NCBI RefSeq assembly: GCF_900107255.1
Contig: NZ_FNPH01000001.1
Span: 62,001-126,000, forward strand
From: Micromonospora pattaloongensis
Lineage (GTDB): Bacteria > Actinomycetota > Actinomycetes > Mycobacteriales > Micromonosporaceae
Direction of reading: 5' to 3'
DNA length: 64,000 nucleotides
Below the pieces are notes generated by a model. It ran no database searches. It worked only from the letters and a program-made list of their open reading frames with translations, and was not told where the DNA came from. This document shows, one piece after another, positions 25,133 through 32,702 of the stretch. Made by a program: the position numbers and the translations under genes. Every line of letters starts with the position of its first letter. Position 1 is the stretch's first letter.

Positions 25133-26398
25133 ATGTTGATACGCCGAGCGCCGGCGGTTGCGACCTTCATCGCCGCGGCGGCCCTTGTCATCGTCGCCGC
25201 GCAGGCGCCCGGCTGGCTCGCCGCGCACCACGACGCGGCCCCCGCCGCGGTCGTCCCGAGCCGGGTGCGAGACCCGTGGCTGTGGCAGGCGACCGTCGGC
25301 CAGCACCCAGTCGGCCCGGCCTCGGTGCTCTTCTTCACCGCGCACACCCGCTATTTCGAGTCCACAGGGGTCGTGGTCGGCCGGGACGGCGGCTACCGGC
25401 TGCTGCCAATCGGCGTGGGCGAGGGGCATGGGCTGCTCTCCCCTGACGGCCAGTGGTACCTGCGTCCCGGCACCGGAAGCCTTGTCGACCTGCGCACCGG
25501 CGACGAACGGCCTACGCATCGGCCGCGCCTGCACCCCCTGGCCTGGTCCCCGGACGGAAGACGGGTGCTCGCCACCCGGGACAACGACGACGCCGTGATC
25601 ACGTACGGGCCGGACAATCACCAGCTCAACGACCCGTCGAAGCCGGACGATCTCCTCGCCGTCGACCCATGGACTGGCGTGGAACGGGTGTTGCCGGTCG
25701 GCACCTTCGCCAGCCACAGCGCGGCGGCCTGGTCCCCCGACGGGTCACTGCTCGCCGTGGCGGGCCCGGCGGACCCGGCCGCCCAGATCGCCGAGCGGGA
25801 ACGGCTGGTGATGGCCGACCCCGCCGGGGGTGGGGTGCGCTGGCAAGTCGAGCTGGGCGAGCGGCGACGGCTGGCCGGCCGGAGCGCCTGGAGCCCCGAC
25901 GGGCGACGGATCGCTCTGCTGGCATACGACGGCTGCGCCACCCGCTGCGCCGACACTGCCGAGATGCTCCGGCGCTCCTGGCGGATCGAGTTCCTTGACG
26001 CGGCCACCGGCCGCCCAGTCGGCGACGCAATCCCGGTCTCCGGCTCAGCAGTAGAGCTGGTCACCTGGCGAAGCGGCGACCCGGTAGTGAAGCGGCAGTC
26101 GCCGGAGGCGGACCACGAGAAGCGGCACACCGCTCTCACGGCGGTCTCCGCCCTCGGCGGGGAGCAGGTGCTACTGACCGCTCCAAACGGCGTCAGCGAC
26201 CTTGTGGTGCCTGGCGACCTGCTGGACCGGGCCGCGTTCGGCGGTCCGGAGCCCCGTCCGTCTCCATTCGCCGCGCCACCGTGGATGTACGCCACGCTCG
26301 CGGTACCGCTGCCGCTCGCCGTCCTGGCGCTGGTGAGTTGGCAGCGCCGACGCTCAGCCAGCGACGGTGGAGATCGGGGACCGACGCACCGTTCTTGA
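25133..26398 (+). CDS. Membrane-anchored WD40/TolB-like beta-propeller protein
   Basis: A 421-residue protein with an N-terminal hydrophobic segment (about 8-30), an extracytoplasmic beta-propeller marked by repeated LAWSPDGRRVLA, AAWSPDGSLLAVAG and SAWSPDGRRIALLA blades, and a C-terminal membrane helix (about 385-405, MYATLAVPLPLAVLALVSW) ending in a basic tail. The WSPDG repeats are typical of PD40/TolB-like propellers. It is probably a surface sensor or scaffold; no enzyme signature is seen. ATG at 25133 lies just after the HAD remnant. The following 284 bp (26399-26682) hold no gene except the MerR promoter at their right end. Confidence 0.78.
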   Translation: MLIRRAPAVATFIAAAALVIVAAQAPGWLAAHHDAAPAAVVPSRVRDPWLWQATVGQHPVGPASVLFFTAHTRYFESTGVVVGRDGGYRLLPIGVGEGHGLLSPDGQWYLRPGTGSLVDLRTGDERPTHRPRLHPLAWSPDGRRVLATRDNDDAVITYGPDNHQLNDPSKPDDLLAVDPWTGVERVLPVGTFASHSAAAWSPDGSLLAVAGPADPAAQIAERERLVMADPAGGGVRWQVELGERRRLAGRSAWSPDGRRIALLAYDGCATRCADTAEMLRRSWRIEFLDAATGRPVGDAIPVSGSAVELVTWRSGDPVVKRQSPEADHEKRHTALTAVSALGGEQVLLTAPNGVSDLVVPGDLLDRAAFGGPEPRPSPFAAPPWMYATLAVPLPLAVLALVSWQRRRSASDGGDRGPTHRS

Positions 26399-26643
26399 AT
26401 TCATGAGCAGGCGCTATCTCTGCGATTAGGGGCACCGGGCGGTATCCGGCGTACCGGCCGACTCGTCCGTCGGCCACCAGGCCAACCGGTTATTACATGG
26501 CGGCTGGCCTGCTGTTTCTTCGGGTGCCGCCGGTCGTCATCGGTCATCTTTGGTCGTCCTTCGACGCCCAGTCACGGCCCTTGGCCTTGTCCGACCTCTG
26601 ACGACCTGACGACGGCCTGGGTATTTTTCCGCTGGCCTGAGGC

Positions 26644-26674
26644 TTGCATCTGGTACCTAGGTACGGGCTTACCG
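26644..26674 (+). promoter_or_regulatory. MerR-type promoter with central dyad
   Basis: -35 TTGCAT (26644-26649) and -10 TTACCG (26669-26674) are separated by 19 bp. The perfect palindrome GTACCTAGGTAC (26653-26664) is centred in that spacer. The over-long spacer with a dyad is the hallmark of promoters activated by MerR-family regulators through DNA distortion. Transcription would begin within a few bases of the ATG at 26683, so the message is nearly leaderless. Confidence 0.75.
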
Positions 26675-26682
26675 TCGTGGTT

Positions 26683-27039
26683 ATGAGCGACCGACACGTC
26701 ACGACGGATGACTCCTGGGTGCCCGATGCATGCACCCTGCCGACAGCTGAGCAGCCGCTGCGGCTCGCTGAGTTCGATCAGTTCTTCCGCGATGCGGTCC
26801 GGGGTGCCGACCGGCTGTCGGCACAGCATCTGCGGTTGCACCTCGACGCCGCGCAGCAGGTGGAGGAGACGGCGCGGGATCTGACGGCCCGTGAATCGTC
26901 CTGCTGCTCGTTCTTCGCTTTCGACGTCGCACGGCCTGACCCGGATTCCCTGACGCTGGACGTTCGGGTACCGGCGGCACACGTCGTCGTGCTCGATGCC
27001 CTCGCCGAGCGGGCGAGCTCTGCCCGGGTGCAGAGATGA
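26683..27039 (+). CDS. Hypothetical protein of the MerR-controlled operon (CCSFF motif)
   Basis: A 118-residue soluble protein of unknown function, first gene of the metal-type operon. It has a helical core (FDQFFRDAVRGADRLSAQHLRLHLDAAQQVEETARDLTARE) followed by SSCCSFFAFDV, a paired-Cys motif that could bind a thiophilic metal, then VPAAHVVVLDALAERA. ATG at 26683 is set by the MerR promoter just upstream. The stop overlaps the merR start (ATGA). It resembles short proteins often found next to actinobacterial MerR genes. The role is unproven. Confidence 0.7.
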   Translation: MSDRHVTTDDSWVPDACTLPTAEQPLRLAEFDQFFRDAVRGADRLSAQHLRLHLDAAQQVEETARDLTARESSCCSFFAFDVARPDPDSLTLDVRVPAAHVVVLDALAERASSARVQR

Positions 27040-27485
27040 CCGGATCGGGACTGCGCAGCGGCCAGGTCGCTGAGGCGGCCGGGGTCAACTTGCAGACGCT
27101 GCGCTACTACGAGCGGCGGGGACTGCTCGCCTCCCCGCAGCGGTCGCCGGGCGGGCATCGGCTCTACCCGTCCGACACCGTCACCTTGCTGCGGGTCATC
27201 AAGACCGCGCAACGCCTCGGCTTCACTCTCAACGAGGTCGCCGATCTGCTCGACGCCGGCCGACACCAGCACGGCGGCCGACCCGACAGCGGCCTGCAGG
27301 CACGGGCCAAGGAGAAGCTCGTCGAGGTGGAACAGAGGTTGGCCGACCTCACCGTCATCCGTGACACCCTGCGCGCCGCCATCTCTGCCGGCTGCGACGA
27401 CCTGGTCGCCTGCGCCGGCAGCTCCTGCTGCCCCCTGCCGTTCGCTGAACTCGCCGAAAGGACCAACTGTGCCGACACCTGTTAA
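27036..27485 (+). CDS. MerR-family metal-responsive regulator
   Basis: A 149-residue MerR-type activator. The winged helix is at 6-40 (RSGQVAEAAGVNLQTLRYYERRGLL), with SPGGHRLYPSDTV, the dimerisation helix about 82-115 and a Cys-rich C-terminus (Cys 120, 126, 131, 132, 145, 149). The C-terminal CDDLVACAGSSCC layout resembles thiol metal sensors. The Cys expected near position 82 of mercury-type MerR (with 117 and 126) is absent, since this region reads GRHQHGGR. The metal may therefore not be Hg(II), or the site is built differently. It overlaps both neighbours and most likely controls the promoter at 26644-26674. Confidence 0.85.
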   Translation: MTGSGLRSGQVAEAAGVNLQTLRYYERRGLLASPQRSPGGHRLYPSDTVTLLRVIKTAQRLGFTLNEVADLLDAGRHQHGGRPDSGLQARAKEKLVEVEQRLADLTVIRDTLRAAISAGCDDLVACAGSSCCPLPFAELAERTNCADTC

Positions 27486-27777
27486 CCGGCTGCGCCGCCT
27501 GCTCCCCTCCGGCATGACCGGACTCGCAGGAGCCGCCTGCACCGCCTGCTGCGTCCTGCCACCGCTGCTGGCCGCCGGGGTACTTGGTGGCGCCGGCTGG
27601 GCCGCAGCCAACCGATTCATGCCTGTCGTCGCCGTCGCTCTGGCCGTGCTCGCCGGCCTTTCCTGGTGGTGGGCCAGCAAGCGCCGCCACACGACCGGCT
27701 GCGCCGGCGGCAACTGCTCCTGCGGGCAAGGCGACCAGAAGGAGCGCGAAGTGGTCACGGTACGGTCCGACGCATGA
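27469..27777 (+). CDS. MerT-like small membrane protein
   Basis: A 102-residue protein with two membrane helices (about 12-38 and 47-66). The first contains [15 protein letters not shown], a Cys-pair in a helix as in mercuric transport proteins. The cytoplasmic tail has a second Cys cluster ([10 protein letters not shown]). By analogy it would pass thiophilic metal ions across the membrane. The start is GTG at 27469 with GAAAGG upstream, overlapping the end of the merR gene by 17 bp; the stop overlaps the next start (ATGA). The metal is not determined. Confidence 0.65.
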   Translation: MPTPVNRLRRLLPSGMTGLAGAACTACCVLPPLLAAGVLGGAGWAAANRFMPVVAVALAVLAGLSWWWASKRRHTTGCAGGNCSCGQGDQKEREVVTVRSDA

Positions 27778-28109
27778 CGGTTGCCCGCTCAATCCTGCTA
27801 TTCCTGCTCGCCGCGCTCGCCGAAATCGGCGGTGCCTGGCTGGTCTGGCAGGGCTGGCGGGAGAACCGCGGGCTGCTCTGGATCGCGGCCGGAGTCATAG
27901 CCCTCGGCTTCTACGGCTTCGTCGCCACCTTCCAACCCGACCCGAACTTCGGCCGCATCCTGGCCGCCTACGGCGGCATCTTCGTCGCCGGCTCCCTCGC
28001 CTGGGGCATGGTCGTCGACAAATTCCGCCCCGACCGTTACGACCTCATCGGCGCAGCCATCTGCCTCGCCGGCGTCGCCGTCATCATGTACGCACCGCGC
28101 GCCAGCTAG
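27774..28109 (+). CDS. YnfA/UPF0060 family membrane protein
   Basis: A 111-residue, four-helix inner-membrane protein of the UPF0060 (YnfA) family, distantly SMR-like. Recognisable motifs are [54 protein letters not shown] and [23 protein letters not shown]. Its ATG overlaps the preceding stop (ATGA), so it is the last gene of the MerR operon. In other actinomycetes YnfA often travels with metal resistance genes; direct transport activity is uncertain. A 244-bp gap follows with nothing recognisable. Confidence 0.9.
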   Translation: MTVARSILLFLLAALAEIGGAWLVWQGWRENRGLLWIAAGVIALGFYGFVATFQPDPNFGRILAAYGGIFVAGSLAWGMVVDKFRPDRYDLIGAAICLAGVAVIMYAPRAS

Positions 28110-28353
28110 GCGCCGCGCCTGGCGGAACGTATCGCCGCGAACCGTTCAGCAGGTTCACGCGGTGCTGCGCGCAATGCCCAGTCAGGCTGTTCGTGAGGAT
28201 CGGTGATAGCGGGTCACGCAGATGCTTCCCTGGTCAGCCCGTCTGCCGTTGTCGGGGGCGTCGGCGTCAGCGGGTGGTACGGCTGTATGGCTGGCTGTAC
28301 AGCCGAAGCTGGCTGGGGCGGCGCATGTCACACCCGGTCGATAGGAAGGACAC

Positions 28354-28923
28354 ATGAACGGGCAGCCGGGCAACCCACTCTGGTATCGGGCGGCACGGGT
28401 TCAGGTTCAGATGTACGACCCGAGCTGGCCCGAGCGCTATGCCGAGGAAGCCGAGCTGCTGACGCGCACACTTGCGGACTCGTTGCTTGCGGTAGAGCAC
28501 GTCGGGAGTACAGCGGTGCCGGGCCTGGCGGCAAAGCCCGTTATCGACATCCTCGCGGCTGTCCGGGACTTCAACGGTTTCCCGGCGCTGGTGGAGCGCC
28601 TACAGGAGATCGGCTACACCTACACGTCTGAGTCCGAGGCAGACGACCCGAGCCGCCGTGTCTTCCGAAAGGGGCCAGGAGACGTCACCCGTCTCCGCTC
28701 GCATCACCTGCATGTCACTCAGCAGGGCAGCCACTACTGGCGTCGTGTGATCGCCTTCCGTGACTACCTTCGCGCGCACCCGGAAGACGCCGCCGCCTAC
28801 GTCAGTCTGAAACGGGGCCTCGCTGCCCGACATGCCGCTGACCCTGGTCGCTACACGAGGGACAAGCGGGACTTCGTGAGGGAGATCGAGCGGAAAGCCG
28901 CTATTTTGCCCCCATCCTCTTGA
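28354..28923 (+). CDS. GrpB/UPF0157 nucleotidyltransferase-fold protein
   Basis: A 189-residue GrpB-domain protein, a branch of the nucleotidyltransferase superfamily. Motifs are VQMYDPSWPERYAEEAELL, VEHVGSTAVPGLAAKPVIDILAAV (the GS and D-x-D region), LRSHHLHVTQQGSHYWRRVIAFRDYLRAHPEDAAAY and LKRGLAARHAADPGRYTRDKRDFV. All family blocks are present. Biological substrates of the family are poorly known. GGAAGGA precedes the ATG. It is monocistronic and part of the accessory zone. Confidence 0.9.
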   Translation: MNGQPGNPLWYRAARVQVQMYDPSWPERYAEEAELLTRTLADSLLAVEHVGSTAVPGLAAKPVIDILAAVRDFNGFPALVERLQEIGYTYTSESEADDPSRRVFRKGPGDVTRLRSHHLHVTQQGSHYWRRVIAFRDYLRAHPEDAAAYVSLKRGLAARHAADPGRYTRDKRDFVREIERKAAILPPSS

Positions 28924-29079
28924 TAGGTGCCAAAGACTGCGGCGCTCGGTCGGGGTCCAGGGTGGCCGTAGGCCATCGGCGTGCCGACGCGCAGCGCCCT
29001 GCCGTCCATAGCGGCGAGGCCCTAGTCTCCGCCGGCCGTCGAACTGGATGAGCTGGTCGCCGTGGCGTAGGTTGCCGAT

Positions 29080-29535
29080 GTGGCGTTGATCGACATCACC
29101 ACGGTGGTCCGGGCGCCGGTGGAACACGTCTTCGACCTCTCCCTGGACGTCGACGCGCACACCGCCTCCATGTCTTCAGCCGGAGAGCAGGCAGTGGATG
29201 GCGTCCGGTCCGGTCGAATGGCCTTTGGCGAGACGGTTACCTGGGCCGCTCGGCACTTCGGTATCCGCTGGCGGATGACCTCCAGGATCAGCGCATACGA
29301 TCGTCCCCACCGGTTCGTCGACGAGCAGGTCGCCGGGCCATTCCGCCGTTGGCACCACGAGCACATCTTCACTTGGGATGAGGCGAGTCAGGCCACGATC
29401 ATGCGTGACGTCATAGACTTCGCCGCCCCATTCGGCGTGCTTGGGTGGCTGGTCACCAAGATCTTCTTGCTGCGGTACATGCACCGGTTGATCGAGGACC
29501 GAAACTCCTACCTTGTCAGGTCCCTCGCCAGCTAA
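29080..29535 (+). CDS. SRPBCC-family protein
   Basis: A 151-residue START/SRPBCC-fold protein (polyketide-cyclase/dehydrase-like). It opens ALIDITTVVRAPVEHVFDLSLDVDAH and continues GRMAFGETVTWAARHFGIRWRMTSRISAYDRPHRFVDEQVAGPFRRWHHEHIF, closing with the long C-terminal helix MHRLIEDRNSYLVRSL. It is likely a ligand-binding protein. The exact role is unknown. The start is GTG. The 294 bp after it (29536-29829) show no credible gene. Confidence 0.82.
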   Translation: MALIDITTVVRAPVEHVFDLSLDVDAHTASMSSAGEQAVDGVRSGRMAFGETVTWAARHFGIRWRMTSRISAYDRPHRFVDEQVAGPFRRWHHEHIFTWDEASQATIMRDVIDFAAPFGVLGWLVTKIFLLRYMHRLIEDRNSYLVRSLAS

Positions 29536-29829
29536 GCCGACTTGCTCTGGCTTCGGACCTTGCACGACGCCGGCTCACGGGTTGACGGAAATAGGAGCGT
29601 CCACCTGCCGGCTGCCGGCCGTGTCGTACTCCACATGACGCGTCACGTCGTGGTTCCTCTTGGAGCGTGACACCCCGGTCCGGCTGTTGGTTACCCGCCG
29701 TGAACGCGGGCGAGCGGACGCGCTGGCGCATCCGCCTCTGCCAATGAGCGGATGCCTAATCTTGATGACCCACTTGCCAAACGATCGGTCGCGGCGGTCA
29801 CACGGTCGCTGTGGGCCGTGTGCGCCAGG

Positions 29830-30381
29830 TCAGTCGCCGCTGTACCCCACGAAGTAGATCGCGTGCGGCACGTCGCCGTCATACCCGATCACGTAGCGGC
29901 CGCGCCATCGTTCAAGGCCAGTGAGCGCACTGTTCTCGATTGCTTCGGCAACCGTGGTCGCGGCCGGTCGCCGTGTACCGAACAGCTCGTCCAGTTCCTC
30001 GACTGGCACCGGTGCCACCATGTGCGGTGCCGAGGTGGCCGAGACCCCGGTCATGTCGATGATCGAGTGGGTGCCGGAGAACGGCTGCGACGCCAGCAGG
30101 GAATCTGGGTCTGTCACCTCAATCTGCGCAGCGCGCCACGCCGCTCGGGACATGCTGTCGTCCGGTTCCCAGCCGTCGTCCCCGAACGCATCGGCAATGC
30201 TCTCTCGAATGGCGGCAAGATCCGATGCGACATAGTCTTCTTCGCTCATCGACCGGGCCTGCCTGTTCGGCTCTTCGCGATAGAACGAGCCCCGCGCGTA
30301 CGCCTCACGACGAGCTTGCTGCAACGCACGACCAAGATCCTGCTGATACGGCACCTGCCAGCTCCACGCCGATGCGCCCAC
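29830..30381 (-). CDS. Hypothetical protein
   Basis: A 183-residue hydrophilic protein with no recognised domain. It starts MGASAWSWQVPYQQDLGRALQQARREAYARGSF, has an acidic middle, and ends with the strand-rich ALTGLERWRGRYVIGYDGDVPHAIYFVGYSGD. Similar proteins with an N-terminal SWQVPY-type opening occur singly in actinomycetes. Composition is less GC-rich than the core genes, in line with the accessory zone. Confidence 0.6.
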   Translation of the reverse strand: MGASAWSWQVPYQQDLGRALQQARREAYARGSFYREEPNRQARSMSEEDYVASDLAAIRESIADAFGDDGWEPDDSMSRAAWRAAQIEVTDPDSLLASQPFSGTHSIIDMTGVSATSAPHMVAPVPVEELDELFGTRRPAATTVAEAIENSALTGLERWRGRYVIGYDGDVPHAIYFVGYSGD

Positions 30382-30566
30382 GCTGTCCCCTTCGTCTTGT
30401 CACCGGGCAGGGAGCGTACTGGTACTGCCGCTCAGCCAACCTGTCATGCCGCTGACTACGCGCCTCTGACGGACCGTCGAATCCCCAGCGTCCAGCCGAG
30501 TAGTAACTCTGTGTAGCAGCGGCAGCCCATCGTGCGGGAACGCGTCACGCGTCACGTGAAGCCGAT

Positions 30567-30788
30567 GTGTCACGCATCAAGTGGAGCCCGACATGCCGGC
30601 ACACCTGCGCGACGCTGCTGCTGGCGGCGGGCGTGTCTCCACGAGTCGTCATGGACATCCTCGGCCACTCGCAGATCGCGGTGACCATGAACATCTACGG
30701 GCATGTCATGCCGGCCATTCAACAAGAGGTCGCAGGACACATGGACGCGGCGCTGGCCGAGCCCGAGACGCGTGACGACGTTGGCTAG
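30567..30788 (+). pseudogene. Tyrosine recombinase (integrase) C-terminal fragment
   Basis: About 65 residues of a phage-type integrase catalytic domain. RHTCATLLLAAGVSPRVVMDILGHSQ carries the Arg-His motif and the LGHS His, and VTMNIYGHVMPAIQQ holds the nucleophilic Tyr. The N-terminal three quarters, including the core DNA-binding and first Arg, are missing; homology stops abruptly just before RHT, so the gene is broken. It ends 88 bp before a partial tRNA-Lys sequence, the normal position of an integrase next to its attachment site. Confidence 0.88.
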
Positions 30789-30876
30789 TGACACCGTTGC
30801 TGTCGCCGTTGTTGTCACTCCCGCCGAAACGACATCCGGGCACCCACCTGTGATAGGTGAACGCCCAGAGGATTGT

Positions 30877-30920
30877 TGGTGCGCCGCCAGGAACTCGAAC
30901 CCGAAACCGCGGATTAAGAG
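30877..30920. other. Partial tRNA-Lys copy A (degenerate attachment-site remnant)
   Basis: 44 bp match the 3' half of the tRNA-Lys(CTT) gene at 34661-34736 (from the CCA end to the anticodon loop), with two substitutions and one deletion. It adjoins the integrase fragment. The rest of the tRNA is absent, so it is not a functional gene. It is best read as an old att site left by an element that integrated at tRNA-Lys. Confidence 0.8.
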
Positions 30921-31135
30921 GACACGCGCACCGCCTTGGCCTGTCGCCACCTCGGAAGCCGTCCCCTGCTGGGTTGGCTCGCTGTATCACGTCGCTCGAA
31001 CAGCACACTGACGCCCGCCAGCGTGAGCCACGCGCATCTGCCCGCTTCGTTCCGATCACCACACCAACGTACGGTGACGATGATCGGGTGTCATGCGGCG
31101 TCGGGTGGCGGTCGTCCACACAATGGCCCGGGAAT

Positions 31136-31174
31136 GATTGACGTGCACAGGGGAATGCCCTATGCACGTCAATC
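31136..31174. terminator. Long hairpin downstream of the small secreted protein
   Basis: A perfect 12-bp stem (31136-31147 with 31163-31174), prolonged by a mismatch and four more pairs, lies 52 bp past the 31226-31609 gene on the minus strand. It may be a terminator although no T run follows. The stretch 30921-31135 between this hairpin and copy A shows no gene I can support. Confidence 0.45.
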
Positions 31175-31225
31175 GAATTGTTCCCGCTACGCCGTTTCTA
31201 TGTAAGGAAACCGGAAGGGATTACC

Positions 31226-31609
31226 TCATCGGCCGGAAATCCATTCTTCGCTCGTGCACTTTTCGTTCGTGCCACCGGTCTGGATGGAACAGACCTGGTA
31301 GCTCGTGATGACGTACGGCCCGACGTTCGCCACACCGCAGCCGCCCGAGGAGCCGTCGGTGTCCCGCAGCGTGTGCTGCCGTCCGTCGTTCGGGTTGCTG
31401 GTGACGTACCGGACGAAGACGCCGCGGTCGTTCGCTGACGTGTCGCACGCGGAAACCGCCTGGTGGCCGCTTTCCACGCGCCCGTATCCGCCGCCGTCCG
31501 GCGGCGACATCTGGTGGGCGGACGCGAACGCGGGCGCGGCGGGCGCGGCCGCGATGAGCGCCGAAAATGCCGCGACGGTGGCCATTCGTTTTGCTGATCG
31601 GGTCTTCAT
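31226..31609 (-). CDS. Small secreted Cys-containing protein
   Basis: A 127-residue exported protein. A Sec signal peptide (MKTRSAKRMATVAAFSALIAAAPAAPAFA, cleavage about 29-31) precedes a mature part of about 95 residues with four Cys (SACDTS, GGCGVAN, YQVCSI, EKCTSEE) that can form two disulfides, and many Gly/Ser/Thr. No family is recognised. ATG at 31609 follows GGGGAG. It lies between tRNA-Lys copies A and B and so is probably cargo of an integrated element. Confidence 0.65.
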   Translation of the reverse strand: MKTRSAKRMATVAAFSALIAAAPAAPAFASAHQMSPPDGGGYGRVESGHQAVSACDTSANDRGVFVRYVTSNPNDGRQHTLRDTDGSSGGCGVANVGPYVITSYQVCSIQTGGTNEKCTSEEWISGR

Positions 31610-31835
31610 GTCTCCCCAGGTGATGAGCACGCGATATGTGGCGACGCTGGCGATAACCGCCGTGCTGCAGCAGTCAAAACCCTAAGCCGTACGGTTCACA
31701 CGAGTCAATCCGGTCACATCTGCGGCCCTTCTTCGCGCCCTCTGCCGTCGTCTTAACCTGCATAAACAATTGGCGTACGACTATCAGAGTGAAACAGGTC
31801 ACATTGACAGTGGTGGCGGCTCCTACTGAGCGTGG

Positions 31836-32330
31836 TCACGGAATGCACTGGTGCCTCACGATGCGTAGACGCATCCGGCGCTGTCGGTGAGGATCCTGTG
31901 CGTCCGCGACGTGCGCTGCGATTCTGAACAGCTTTCCCAGGCCGAGATCGGCGCGCGCGTGCCAACGGTGGATCAACGAGGAGCAGCGGGACGAGCGAGT
32001 TCGCCTACCTGACGACCGTGGGCCGGCGCGGCAGATGGTGTGCGGTCCGGGAGGCGTCGGTTGGGGCTCGGTGCCGGCGTAACCGAGGGCGACCTTGACC
32101 ATGACGAGGAAGCCGAGCGCGGGCACGGCCGCGGCGATCCAGCCGATCGGAGACGGTTCGGTCTCCACGACCTGCGCGGCGAGAGACAGCGTGACCGCGC
32201 ATGCCAGCACACTCGCGGGAAACACCGTCGAGGTGCGGGCGCGTTTGCGGCGGCGCAGCTCCAGGCCGGAGGCGATGGACATCAGTTCGAGGACGACCGT
32301 GCCGGCCCAGGCCAGCCATCCGGGGTCCAA
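31836..32330 (-). pseudogene. DUF2637-like membrane protein fragment truncated at repeat B
   Basis: The first 85 residues of this frame (WLAWAGTVVLELMSIASGLELRRRKR..., VTLSLAAQVVETEPSPIGWIAAAVPALGFLVMVKVALG) look like the C-terminal half of a DUF2637 membrane protein, a family often carried by actinobacterial plasmids and integrative conjugative elements. The N-terminal half is missing: the coding similarity starts exactly where the duplicated tRNA-flank repeat begins (32323). The remaining C-terminal 75 residues are not protein-like. It is probably destroyed by the recombination that created the repeat. Confidence 0.6.
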
Positions 32331-32458
32331 CCGCTCCCGAGCACCCGGCCACCGGCGGGGACACGAAAAAGGCCCCGACCCAGCGTGAAACGCCAGGTCA
32401 GGGCCTTAATTGCTGGTGCGCCGCCAGGGACTCGAACCCCGAACCCGCGGATTAAGAG
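32323..32458. repeat. Direct repeat B: partial tRNA-Lys plus its terminator
   Basis: 136 bp that duplicate 34557-34706: a shared 20-mer start (GGGTCCAACCGCTCCCGAGC), the tRNA terminator hairpin (about 32369-32409), and the 3' half of tRNA-Lys (32413-32458) without a mismatch in the 42-bp tRNA part. A 14-bp length difference and a few substitutions separate the copies. The tRNA 5' half is absent. It is interpreted as an attachment-site duplication from integration at tRNA-Lys. Confidence 0.88.
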
Positions 32459-32621
32459 CCGCGTTGATCGATTTGCTCGTGTCTGTTGTGGTCCCAAGAA
32501 TCCACGCGTCGCTAGATGTCGCAGGTTCTACTGCCCGCGCGTACCGCGCAGTCCATCCGAAGCCGAGTTTCGTCCATCGCGGCCGAGCACCCGTCGAGCG
32601 CCCTTCCGTCGCCGGCTCCAG

Positions 32622-32663
32622 TTGGACATTGATCGATGTTGATGTATTGTGGGAACGCTCCCA
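32622..32663 (+). promoter_or_regulatory. Promoter with CebR-like operator upstream of sugar dehydrogenase
   Basis: -35 TTGGAC (32622-32627), 17-bp spacer, -10 TATTGT (32645-32650), immediately followed by TGGGAACGCTCCCA (32650-32663), the same 14-mer as at 15593-15606. An operator covering the -10/+1 region would block transcription when a CebR-type LacI repressor is bound. The 372-bp gap 32331-32702 otherwise holds repeat B and no gene. Confidence 0.78.
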
Positions 32664-32702
32664 GATTGCGTCCCCACTTCACCTGCTCAAGGAGCTGAAA
32701 AC

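Noticed and set aside
29516-29731. 71-codon minus-strand frame in the gap after the SRPBCC gene
   Set aside because: Arg/Ser-rich composition, no ribosome site and no recognisable domain.
30857-31141. Frames containing GAPPGTRT(P/R)N at 30857, 32040, 32410 and 34032
   Set aside because: The peptide is the translation of the tRNA-Lys 3' half and its repeats, a well-known source of false proteins.
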